Below are positions 16,943 to 24,543 of a DNA stretch of 64,000 nt, in pieces. This DNA comes from Dehalococcoidia bacterium (lineage in GTDB: Bacteria > Chloroflexota > Dehalococcoidia > GIF9 > AB-539-J10). Under the pieces are notes generated by a model that was given only the letters and a program-made list of their open reading frames with translations, was not told the DNA's origin and searched no databases. The translations under genes were made by a program, and so were the position numbers. Each line of letters opens with the position of its first letter. Positions within the stretch are counted from its first letter, which is position 1. Location of the stretch: positions 62,001 through 126,000 of the forward strand of contig JAUWYX010000001.1 in assembly GCA_030615625.1 (NCBI GenBank), read 5' to 3'.

Positions 16943-17422
16943 GTGAGCATTTTTGAGAAAATGAAAAGGGTAAGACTGAATAGCAAAGTAAGGAAAGCCT
17001 TTCAAGGCCGCTCCCGGGGGTTCTCCCTGATTGAGGTGGCGATAGCTATAGCCCTTATCGGGGTAATTACTGTCGCCATTCTGGGTGCCCTATCTTACGC
17101 CTCCACGGTTCTTATCATCACTGATAGGCAGGCCACTGCCGAAAGCCTGGCCAAAAGCCAGATGGAATATGTTAAAAACCAGGACTACATTGACTATTCT
17201 GAGTCTGGCCACGACGATTATGACTTGATAACCGTTGACGGTGAAGGGTATGAGATTGAGCTCGTTGTTGACGAGCTCGTTGTTGACCCAGATCAGTCCA
17301 AGCTTCAGAAGATAACGGTGATTGTCAGCTATGAGATTGTGCGCCCTGAAAATAAAGTAGTAGGAGAACAATTTATCCTGGAGGGCTATAAAAGACAGCC
17401 GGCGGACTATACAGAGGTGTAA
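16943..17422 (+). CDS. Type IV pseudopilin (PilV-like), 159 aa
   Basis: The prepilin signature is RGFSLIEVAIAIALIGVITVAILGAL, with the cleavage site between Gly and Phe and the essential Glu at position 5 of the mature protein. The leader is long and basic (about 28 residues). The soluble part begins with DRQATAESLAKSQMEYVKNQDY, a pattern shared by minor pilins of the PilV/GspI type. The start is GTG. It is followed by a second pseudopilin 42 bases later. It is likely a minor tip or assembly subunit. Confidence 0.85.
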   Translation: MSIFEKMKRVRLNSKVRKAFQGRSRGFSLIEVAIAIALIGVITVAILGALSYASTVLIITDRQATAESLAKSQMEYVKNQDYIDYSESGHDDYDLITVDGEGYEIELVVDELVVDPDQSKLQKITVIVSYEIVRPENKVVGEQFILEGYKRQPADYTEV

Positions 17423-17464
17423 AGAGTTCAGAAATCCCAAATTACAAACGGCGGCTGAATCATA

Positions 17465-18028
17465 ATGAATATGAAAAAGCTAAATAAAGACCAGAGGGGA
17501 TTTACCATGGTTGAGCTGCTGATAGCCATGCTTCTTACTGGCATCGTGGCCACCGCCATCACCGGGACCATTCTTTATGCGCTTAATGTGAACTTCAGCA
17601 TTGCCAACCGCATGTCGGCTGTCCGCCAGGTACGCAATGTTGGCTTCTGGATCAGCCCCGACGTCCAGATGGCTCAATGCGTGGAGCCCAGCGGAGGTTC
17701 GGGGTTTCCGCTCACCTTAAGCTGGACTGGTTGGGCAACTAATTATACGCATGAGGTTATTTATACTTTGGAGAATATGCCGTCTAGCGAATTTAAGAGA
17801 CTCCAGCGAGAGCATAAAATTGACTCAGACCCTCCTTCTATTACCATAGTGGCTGAATATATTGACCCGGCAGAGACTAGCTGTGTTTGGGATTGTGATT
17901 GTGATTGTTTTTGGGATGAGGATTGTGATTGGGATGATGCATGGCTTACTTTCACGGTGACCGCCACCGTGGGCGGACAAAACGAGACCCGGATATATGA
18001 AGTTGAACCCAGACCGGGCTCACAATAA
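17465..18028 (+). CDS. Type IV pseudopilin (PilW/GspJ-like) with a Cys-Asp-Trp cluster, 187 aa
   Basis: The prepilin N-terminus is RGFTMVELLIAMLLTGIVAT, with a short basic leader. This class of minor pilin with a VRQVRNVGFWIS segment after the helix resembles PilW/GspJ. The odd feature is a low-complexity run near residues 140-157, WDCDCDCFWDEDCDW, rich in Cys, Asp and Trp, encoded by imperfect GATTGT repeats. The run could bind metal or form disulfides, or may be a recent slippage expansion. It is the second gene after pilC and probably in the same transcript. Confidence 0.85.
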   Translation: MNMKKLNKDQRGFTMVELLIAMLLTGIVATAITGTILYALNVNFSIANRMSAVRQVRNVGFWISPDVQMAQCVEPSGGSGFPLTLSWTGWATNYTHEVIYTLENMPSSEFKRLQREHKIDSDPPSITIVAEYIDPAETSCVWDCDCDCFWDEDCDWDDAWLTFTVTATVGGQNETRIYEVEPRPGSQ

Positions 18029-19104
18029 CATCCCCCTGTCATTGCGAGGGGCCTTCTTCCTTTGTCATTGCGAGGCACGACAGTGTCGAAGCAATCTCTG
18101 AAGGGGAAACCCCAAACAATGACAAATTACAAAGCTCAAATGCCAAATCAAGCTCAAAACCCAAATGAGAAAAAGAAGTGGTTTTGGCATTTAAGCATTT
18201 GGATTTCAATTGTGATTGGGATTTTGACATTTGGATTTGTTTGGAGCAATGACACTCCCCTCCTGTCATTGCGAGTCACGAGATTCCTCACCTGTGGTTC
18301 GGAACAAGCTCCGCAATCTCTGAAGGGGAAACCCCAAGCAATGACAAATGACAAAGCCGAAGGAGCCAAACTGTCTTGCCACCTGAGAGTACCCTGATTT
18401 AATCAATTTTTTCGAAGCGACGAAGCAATCTGGGAGGCGTTTTCAGGCGCCAGTGGTTGCCACGCTTCGCTCGCAATGACAAAAGGAAAATAGTGGTTTA
18501 CGAAAACCGTAACACAAAAATGTAGTGGCGGAGTTTATCTCCGCCTTACCCGGGCGGGGACGAGCCCCACCCCTACGGAGGGAAAATCCCAAGCACCAAA
18601 TCCTGAGCATACGCATTCAACCATCAGCAGCCAGTTTTCAGTTTCCTTGCCTGCGGAAAGCCACACTATTGTCTACTGTCTACTGACCACTGATTACTGT
18701 ACGCCTTTGTCATTTGGATTTAGGCATTTGGGTTTCTTCTTGTTGGTTCGTAGGAAATCCCCCAAAAGTACCGGAAAGGCGAGGGAATTTCGCTTTTCCA
18801 GCGACTAATAATATGACGAAGGTAATAGGTTATTCATACTATGAGACGCATGGAAAGATATGGCGGTCGTGAAGAGCTATTGGCAATCTCGGGCTCCACT
18901 TGTCTTTGCGAGGCACGGGATTCCTTGCTTACGCTTGGAACAGGCTCCGCAATCTCTGTCCACCCGTCTTTGCGAGGCGCCTTTCCGCAATCTCTGCGTT
19001 GGGCAGTGGGATTGACGGGACCGGCGTACTAAATTGACGAGAGGAAACACCGAAGCTATAATGTTATTAATGGACCGTAATCCGGTACTATTGCGGGTGA
19101 AATC
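18029..19104. repeat. 1.1-kb non-coding stretch packed with interspersed repeats
   Basis: No convincing gene was found. Visible elements are CATTGCGAGG copies at about 18037-18100, 18268-18335, 18413-18482 and 18895-18990. There is an ORF-less AAATG-rich repeat at about 18115-18250 and partial pieces of it at about 18582-18612 and 18705-18745. A GTAGTGGCGGAGTTTATCTCC segment and the CCCCCAAAAGTAC word at about 18757 also occur. The short ORFs in the track here are repeat read-through. A promoter for the next gene lies at its end. Confidence 0.75.
19034..19062 (+). promoter_or_regulatory. Strong promoter before the first PilX-like gene
   Basis: TTGACG (19034-19039), a 17-base spacer and a perfect TATAAT (19057-19062) lie about 45 bases before the ATG at 19105. 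This would give the gene its own transcript, independent of the upstream pseudopilins. Confidence 0.65.
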
Positions 19105-20262
19105 ATGAAAACTATGATGAAGAGATTAGCAAGAGACGAAAAGGGGGCGGCGCTGGTCATGGTCCTGATTCTGCTCCTGATTAGCGGGCTCATCATCGGT
19201 CCCCTGCTGTCTTATATGGGCACCGGGCTTATCACCGGTGAAGTCTATGAGACGAGGACGGCTGAGCTTTATGCCGCCGATGCCGGGGTAGAGGACGCCA
19301 TATGGAAGATACAGAATAACGAAGGTAACCTGCCTTGTAGTCCGGGCCACTCCTGGTCTTACAATATAACCGATGTTAATGGCAAAAGCCTGCAAATATC
19401 TATAGAGTATGTAGGTGAGGGCATTTACAGAATTACCTCGATAGCCGTCACCGACGATGGTGGTGGTACTGCGGCCATCACCGGTACCGAAATAGAGGCT
19501 TATGTTACCGGTGTGAGTGCTGACTTTTCTGGCTTACTAGATAACGTTATTACCAGTCAGAATGGAATTGAATACCCACCATCTCGGGACATCAACTATC
19601 CTGAAGGACATGGCCCGGTAGACTATTATGGTGGTCTCTGGCCGACACCGGAGGGACTCGCCGAGTTCTACTGGCCGAATGTCGCAGGCGTGGAGCCATA
19701 CGATTCAGACATCTTAGACCTTGAAGGCGAGGACGATTCGTTGGGGCCGTTCTATAGAGACGGCGGATTGGAAATCCTGAACTCGATTAAGACTGACCCT
19801 CCACCTACTTTAACCCTTACTGGAACTGTTTACATTACCGGTGACACAGAAATCGGCGGCACGAAACACGACTTTACCCTTGACTTAAACGGTCAGACTA
19901 TCTTTGTTGCCAGCAATTCTTCTGCCCCCGAGAAAGCACTTTGGATAGGGGGGAAGTGTAGCATCATCGGTCCCGGCGTCATTATAGCTGTAGGGGACGT
20001 CTATTTTGAGCCAAATATACCAGTAGGCATGACCGACCCCATATTTATATTGTCAGTTTCGGGCGAAACCACTTTACAGCCCGGAGGTGCTTTCTATGGT
20101 GCCATAGCTGGTAGTGTCGAGGTGGATTTACAACCCAACACAAGCCTAAATTATCCAGAAGCGGGTTTTGGAGACGGCATTAACTTCCCCGGTTTTGGTG
20201 AACCTACGCAGCTAGTTTACAGCATTGATTCCTGGGAGGTTATCCCGCTTTGGCGGGAGTAG
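19105..20262 (+). CDS. PilX-like pilus-associated surface protein, copy 1, 385 aa
   Basis: The N-terminus is a single membrane helix (GAALVMVLILLLISGLIIGPLLSYM) followed by TAELYAADAGVEDAIWKI, the signature of PilX N-terminal domain proteins of type IV pilus systems. The remainder is an extracellular beta-rich region with repeats of GxVYITGDTEIGG and LDLNGQTIFVASN, ending in a YGAIAGSVEVDLQPNTSLNYP stretch. The same architecture is repeated in the next gene at roughly 60% identity by eye, so this is a tandem duplication. Expression is from its own promoter. A terminator hairpin follows. Confidence 0.82.
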   Translation: MKTMMKRLARDEKGAALVMVLILLLISGLIIGPLLSYMGTGLITGEVYETRTAELYAADAGVEDAIWKIQNNEGNLPCSPGHSWSYNITDVNGKSLQISIEYVGEGIYRITSIAVTDDGGGTAAITGTEIEAYVTGVSADFSGLLDNVITSQNGIEYPPSRDINYPEGHGPVDYYGGLWPTPEGLAEFYWPNVAGVEPYDSDILDLEGEDDSLGPFYRDGGLEILNSIKTDPPPTLTLTGTVYITGDTEIGGTKHDFTLDLNGQTIFVASNSSAPEKALWIGGKCSIIGPGVIIAVGDVYFEPNIPVGMTDPIFILSVSGETTLQPGGAFYGAIAGSVEVDLQPNTSLNYPEAGFGDGINFPGFGEPTQLVYSIDSWEVIPLWRE

Positions 20263-20304
20263 CCCGGCGGGTAATAAGAGTCGCTAACGATACTGAGATT
20301 AAGG

Positions 20305-20338
20305 AAAGAGGGCGGCATATAAAAGCCGCCCTCTTTTT
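20305..20338 (+). terminator. Rho-independent terminator after PilX copy 1
   Basis: A long GC-rich stem, GAGGGCGGC paired with GCCGCCCTC around loop ATATAAAA, is followed by TTTTTGG. It lies about 45 bases past the stop codon. Confidence 0.8.
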
Positions 20339-20441
20339 GGTCTTCACATTCGGATTTCGGATTTGGCCAATATAGCCTCTCTTTCATGGCGACCTCTTCA
20401 CTGAACACTCGAGCGTGGCAAAATCATAGGACTTTGTCACT

Positions 20442-20484
20442 ATTACCAATGGGTGATTGACGCGGAACAGGATTGCTATATACT
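20442..20484 (+). promoter_or_regulatory. Pilus-type promoter before PilX copy 2
   Basis: The motif CTATTACCAATGGGTGATTG is followed by TTGACG (20457-20462) and TATACT (20479-20484), 16 bases apart, about 40 bases before the GTG start. The AATGGG-GATTGAC block recurs before pilT, the major pilin and the HTH/PAS-kinase genes. Confidence 0.65.
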
Positions 20485-20525
20485 GGTATTTAGCATAACG
20501 GCGAGGTGAAGCGAGGAAAATTGAT

Positions 20526-21680
20526 GTGAAGAGATTAATAAGAGATGAAAAGGGGCAGGCGCTGGTCATGGTCCTGATTCTGCTCCTTGTCGGCGGGCTC
20601 ATCAGCGGTCCCCTGCTGTCTTATATGGGCACCGAGCTTAACACCGGTGAAGTCTATGAGAGGAGGACTGATGAGCTTTATGCCGCCGATGCCGGGGTGG
20701 AGGATGCTGTCTGGAAGATACAGCAAGGAGAGGTGGCGCTTTGCCCTGGAGACCCGACGCACTCTTACAACATGTCCGATGTTAATGGCAAAAGCGTGGA
20801 TGTTACCATAACATCTTTTGATGGTTCAGGTAACCTGACCTTGACTTATCGCGTCGTAGCAACGGCTACCGGCGATGGCAGCGGGACCGAAATAGAGGCT
20901 TATATTTTCGGTGTCAACCCGTATGGTGATTATGCCGGCCTACTGGGTCAAGTTATTACCAGCCTGAATGAAATTGAGATCGCCCCAGGGGCGAATATCA
21001 CCCCTCCAGTGGGAGAAGAGCATGGCCCGATAGAGTATTATGAGGCCTCCTGGCCGACAGGGGAGGAACTTGCCGATTTCTACCTGGATGATGTCGCAGG
21101 CGCGGAGCCATACGATTCAGCCACCCTAGACCTTGACGGCGAGGACGATTGGATAGGGCCGTTTTATAGAGACGGCGAACTGGATATCGTGAGCACAAGC
21201 AATACTCCCGCTACTTTAACCCTTACCGGGACTGTTTACATTACCGGTGACACACAAATATACGGACCTACTTCCGTTGAGCCCTTCAAGCTGACCCTTG
21301 ACTTAAACGGGCAGACCATATTTGTTGCGAGTAATACCACTGGCAGCCATAATGCGCTTGAAATCCAGAAGTGTAACATCATCGGTCCCGGCATTATTAT
21401 AGCTGTAGGGAACATCTATTTTGCACCAAAGGCAGAATCAGGTGTGACCGATCCCATATTTGTAATGTCAGTTGAGGGCATAACCAATGTACAGCCCGGA
21501 GGTGATTTCTACGGTTCTATAGCTGGCAGTGTCGTGGTGGATTTACAACCCAACACAAGCATAAGTTATCCAGAAGGGGGGTTTGACGAATACGAACTTA
21601 ACTTCCTTATTGGTTTTCAAATGCTAATCTTCCACATTGCTTCGTGGGAGGTTATCCCGCTTCCGCCGGAGGAAGTTTAG
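20526..21680 (+). CDS. PilX-like pilus-associated surface protein, copy 2, 384 aa
   Basis: A close paralogue of the preceding gene. The membrane helix and the TDELYAADAGVEDAVWKI block are nearly unchanged, and the extracellular repeats (GTVYITGDTQIYG, LDLNGQTIFVASN, FYGSIAGSVVVDLQPNTSISYP) align throughout. Differences cluster in surface loops. The start is GTG, with a purine-rich site upstream and a dedicated promoter. The hairpin that terminates copy 1 is also present after this copy (GGCGGCATATAAATGCCGCC) but lacks its T-run. This could let transcription continue into the PilO-like and PilM-N genes. Confidence 0.82.
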   Translation: MKRLIRDEKGQALVMVLILLLVGGLISGPLLSYMGTELNTGEVYERRTDELYAADAGVEDAVWKIQQGEVALCPGDPTHSYNMSDVNGKSVDVTITSFDGSGNLTLTYRVVATATGDGSGTEIEAYIFGVNPYGDYAGLLGQVITSLNEIEIAPGANITPPVGEEHGPIEYYEASWPTGEELADFYLDDVAGAEPYDSATLDLDGEDDWIGPFYRDGELDIVSTSNTPATLTLTGTVYITGDTQIYGPTSVEPFKLTLDLNGQTIFVASNTTGSHNALEIQKCNIIGPGIIIAVGNIYFAPKAESGVTDPIFVMSVEGITNVQPGGDFYGSIAGSVVVDLQPNTSISYPEGGFDEYELNFLIGFQMLIFHIASWEVIPLPPEEV

Positions 21681-21780
21681 CGGGTAATAAGACTTGTTAG
21701 TGAGGTTGAGATTAAGTAAGGAGGCGGCATATAAATGCCGCCTAAAAATATGGAAAAGGCAAAAATATTTGGGAAACCAC

Positions 21781-21809
21781 TAGACAGACTTTTTAGACGA
21801 TGGTATATT
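21781..21809 (+). promoter_or_regulatory. Possible promoter before the PilO-like gene
   Basis: TAGACA (21781-21786) and TATATT (21804-21809) with a 17-base spacer, about 20 bases before the start codon. The boxes depart by one base each from consensus. The preceding hairpin at 21722-21743 has an A-run rather than a T-run. Confidence 0.5.
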
Positions 21810-21829
21810 AGAAGGAAGCAGAGTAGGTT

Positions 21830-22414
21830 ATGAAGCTGAGTAAGAAAGTCGGGCTGATTGTCGGAATCGTCATTTTAGCTGTTGTCCTCGGCATCCTGTT
21901 CACGATTTACGCCGGGCAGGCTAGAGAGAGGGGGGACTTGCAGGATAGGCTGTCGAGAGATCAGACTCTCTTACCCACGCTTATTAAACAAAGGGACAGC
22001 CTGGAAGACCAACTGGCTCAAGCTCAATCATCGCTTGATAGCAGTCAGTCAAAATTCCCGGAATTGGTGGAGAGCATCGAGTACGGTGAGGACTTTTTTA
22101 AGATTGCTTATGGTCAGAAGTTATATACGATGGCAGGTGGGTGTGGGGTGGAGTTAACCAGGCTAACCGCATCACAGCCGATTAATAAAAAAGTAGGGAC
22201 TGTTACCTATTCTATTTCTTCATTTGTAGTAGTTGTCGAGGGCAACACCGATAATATACTCAAGTTCATCGATGCTATAGGAACTGGTATTGATTACGAC
22301 CTATCCTGGAGCTTCCAGCTACCCTGGAGCGTTGACGTGCATAGCATAAACATAGAAGTTAACAAGTCAAAAGCTACCATCTCGCTGAATATCTACGGCT
22401 ATAAAGGTACATAA
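21830..22414 (+). CDS. pilO: PilO-like pilus alignment protein, 194 aa
   Basis: The protein has one N-terminal membrane helix (VGLIVGIVILAVVLGILFTIYAG), a coiled-coil segment (ERGDLQDRLSRDQTLLPTLIKQRDSLEDQLAQAQSSL) and a C-terminal ferredoxin-like periplasmic domain. This matches PilO, which pairs with PilN to link the inner-membrane platform to the rest of the pilus machine. Sequence conservation in PilO is low, so the call rests on architecture and on the PilM-PilN gene 3 bases downstream. In most genomes PilO follows PilM-PilN; here it precedes them. Confidence 0.7.
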   Translation: MKLSKKVGLIVGIVILAVVLGILFTIYAGQARERGDLQDRLSRDQTLLPTLIKQRDSLEDQLAQAQSSLDSSQSKFPELVESIEYGEDFFKIAYGQKLYTMAGGCGVELTRLTASQPINKKVGTVTYSISSFVVVVEGNTDNILKFIDAIGTGIDYDLSWSFQLPWSVDVHSINIEVNKSKATISLNIYGYKGT

Positions 22415-22417
22415 AGC

Positions 22418-23842
22418 ATGGCGAAAAGAGTTACCACGTTATTTATCAGGGATAATAGCATTAACCTGCTGGTCATGAAGGGCGAAAAGGTGGAAAAGTG
22501 GGCTAGCTTACCACTGGAGCCAGGTCTGGTTAGCCAGGGGCTCATTGTTGACGAAGAGCAGGTAGCCGACAAGGTTAAGCAGGTATTTAAAGAGACAGGA
22601 GCAAAGGCAGGCAAGGTCATCAGCGCTTTAAGCGGGCATGATTCTCTGTATCGCGTCATATCCCTGCCCGAGCTGCCTGAAGCTGTAATTCCTGAGGCGG
22701 TGAGGCGTGAGGCACAGAGAACGATACCAACACCTTTAGAAGAGGTTTACTTTTCATACCAGAGCCTTCCTTCTCCGAGGGGAGAAAGTCGTGTTTTCCT
22801 GACCACCTTCCCCCGCAACGTGGTTGACGTTATGGTCAGAACGCTGCGCCAGGCCGGTGTTAAGCCACATATTATGGACTTAGCTCCCCTGGCCTTGTGC
22901 CGAATCCCGGATGAGCCCCGAGCAATCATTGTAAATGCCCGGTTAGACCACCTTGATCTCATAGTTCTGGCAGACAGGCTCCCTCAGGTCATCCGCAGGT
23001 TATCCCTGCCCACTGAGACTGAATCCTTAGAGGAAAAGCTGCCGTTTATCGCTGAAGAGTTCAACAGGACTGTTGCCTTCTATAATTCCAGCCATATGGA
23101 AAAGCCTTTAGATTCTACTGTGCCCGTGTTTGTCTGCGGCGACCTGGCAGAAGAACCGGATACCTGGCAGTCAGTGGTTGGCGGGGCAGGCTATTCGGTG
23201 TCAGCGTTGCCATCGCCTGTGGAACCCGCCGAGGGCTTCAACCCCAACGAATTCATGGTCAATATCGGGCTGGCTCTCAAGGAACTGCTGCCGGAAAAGG
23301 AAGAAGCTAACTTTTCATTAGTGAATTTTAATGCCCTCCCTGAAGCCTATGTGCCCCCGCGTTTCTCTATGGTACGAGTACTGATCCCCGTTGTTACTGT
23401 CATCGGTATCGGCCTGATTATCCTCGCCGTAATTCTTATCCTGTATAATCGCACCGAGATTGCGACATTGCGTTCCGAGGTGACAATTGCTGAGACCAGC
23501 GTTATCCAGCTGCAGCTGGACACAGCGACATTGAAAGCACAGGTTGGGTCGGCAAAAACTATCGCCGATGCCCTTAATGCCAGATTTATCACCATGGAAC
23601 GGGGGCGGGCGAGCGTTTATCTGGATTTACGCGAGATTGTAGACTTAGCGAACCAGAATGTGTTCTTCGTCCAAGTTGAGCATAAGGGCAGCTCAATAAT
23701 TGTGAAGGGGGCGGCTCCAAATGTGGGACTCATTTACAGTTATGCCCGAGATTTGAGGGAGAGCCCCAGATTCTCGAGAGTTTGGGTCGCGCGTGTCCAG
23801 GAGGACGGCCCGTGGAGTTTTGAGTTCTCCTTAACCAAATAA
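22418..23842 (+). CDS. PilM-PilN fusion protein of the type IV pilus, 474 aa
   Basis: Residues 1 to about 305 are an actin-like PilM domain (TTLFIRDNSINLLVMKG; VISALSGHDSLYRVISLPELP, then the later IIVNARLDHLDLIVL). They continue into a linker, a membrane helix at about 318-343 (VRVLIPVVTVIGIGLIILAVILI), a coiled coil and a C-terminal ferredoxin-like domain as in PilN. In most bacteria PilM is cytoplasmic and binds the N-terminal tail of a separate PilN; here both seem to be one chain. No frameshift separates the halves and the hydrophobic segment is in place, so the fusion is real at the sequence level. It starts 3 bases after the PilO-like gene. Confidence 0.8.
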   Translation: MAKRVTTLFIRDNSINLLVMKGEKVEKWASLPLEPGLVSQGLIVDEEQVADKVKQVFKETGAKAGKVISALSGHDSLYRVISLPELPEAVIPEAVRREAQRTIPTPLEEVYFSYQSLPSPRGESRVFLTTFPRNVVDVMVRTLRQAGVKPHIMDLAPLALCRIPDEPRAIIVNARLDHLDLIVLADRLPQVIRRLSLPTETESLEEKLPFIAEEFNRTVAFYNSSHMEKPLDSTVPVFVCGDLAEEPDTWQSVVGGAGYSVSALPSPVEPAEGFNPNEFMVNIGLALKELLPEKEEANFSLVNFNALPEAYVPPRFSMVRVLIPVVTVIGIGLIILAVILILYNRTEIATLRSEVTIAETSVIQLQLDTATLKAQVGSAKTIADALNARFITMERGRASVYLDLREIVDLANQNVFFVQVEHKGSSIIVKGAAPNVGLIYSYARDLRESPRFSRVWVARVQEDGPWSFEFSLTK

Positions 23843-23887
23843 AGTTATTCGCAAAAATGGTGGCAGGGATTTATTCCCCGCTTCTAC

Positions 23888-24385
23888 AAAAGGATAAATC
23901 CCGAATCCCAAGCACCAAATCCTAAACAATATCAAATGACAAGGTTCAAATGCCAAATCAAGCCCAAAATTCAAATGACAAAAAGAAGTACGACCTTGAA
24001 GAACGAACTGCACAATTCGGCGAAGCAATTATTGAACTTGTAAAAACTTTCCCTAAAGACCCTATCAATAGTCCATTTATCAGTCAAATAGTAAGAGCAG
24101 GAACCAGTATCGGGGCAAACTACGTGGAAGCAGACGGAGCACAATCCAGGAAAGATTTCCGACATAAAATTTCTATCTGCAAAAAAGAGTCAAAGGAGAC
24201 AAAGCATTGGCTCAGAATGATTGCCAAGGCAAATCCCACTAGGCGAGATGAGTGCCAAAAGTTATTGAGGGAAGCCCAAGAGCTTAGTTTGATATTTTCT
24301 TCCATTCTTTTGCCGAAGAAGTAGGTTTGGCATTTAGGCATTTGGATTTCAATTGTCATTTGGATTTTGGCGAATGGATTTGGGG
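23888..24385. repeat. AAATG-rich repeat element carrying a four-helix-bundle gene
   Basis: The left flank has AAATCC...CACCAAATCCTAAACAATAT then TTCAAATGCCAAATCAAGCC. The right flank has TTTGGCATTTAGGCATTTGG then TTTCAATTGTCATTTGGATT. The same two flanks, without the gene, occur at about 12779, 16750 and 18115 (same orientation) and 25770, 26525 and 27690 (inverted). The gene is bounded by AAGAAGT at 23983-23989 and again at 24317-24323. The ORF-less copies contain only one such word at the junction. Confidence 0.75.
23950..24324 (+). CDS. Four-helix-bundle protein (S23/IVP family), 124 aa, inside a repeat
   Basis: Family hallmarks are EERTAQFGEAIIELVKTFPKD, RAGTSIGANYVEADGAQSRKDF and KESKETKHWLRMI, ending in LLREAQELSLIFSSIL. 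The family is named from ORFs in 23S rRNA intervening sequences and is structurally related to the Avd proteins of diversity-generating retroelements. Its cellular role is not established. The first 13 residues (MPNQAQNSNDKKK) are encoded by the left flank of the surrounding repeat, which suggests that gene and repeat travel together. It interrupts the pilus operon between the PilM-N and PilT genes. A second, broken member lies at 5518-5882. Confidence 0.85.
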   Translation: MPNQAQNSNDKKKYDLEERTAQFGEAIIELVKTFPKDPINSPFISQIVRAGTSIGANYVEADGAQSRKDFRHKISICKKESKETKHWLRMIAKANPTRRDECQKLLREAQELSLIFSSILLPKK

Positions 24386-24408
24386 GAAAGAGGATGGTGA
24401 GACTAATA

Positions 24409-24463
24409 CTATATTCCTATTACTAATGGGGTATTGACAGTAAGGATGAAGGAAGCTTACACT
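24409..24463 (+). promoter_or_regulatory. Pilus-type promoter before pilT
   Basis: CTATATTCCTATTACTAATG leads into GGGGTATTGACA, with TTGACA at 24434-24439 and a TACACT -10 box at 24458-24463 (18-base spacer). The upstream 25 bases are almost identical to those before the major pilin gene on the other strand. Confidence 0.65.
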
Positions 24464-24543
24464 ATATTATAAATATACTTAAATATACTACAAATCAGCG
24501 GTAAAATTTGGGATTTATGTGATTTCTATAAGAGGGAAAAGAT

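Noticed and set aside
16731-16946. Plus-strand ORF of 71 aa after pilC
   Set aside because: It is read-through of two interspersed repeats, ending with the CHCETDEVSRSN peptide typical of the repeat.
18841-19032. Plus-strand ORF of 63 aa before PilX copy 1
   Set aside because: Repeat-derived residues (SLRGAFPQSL) and no ribosome site.
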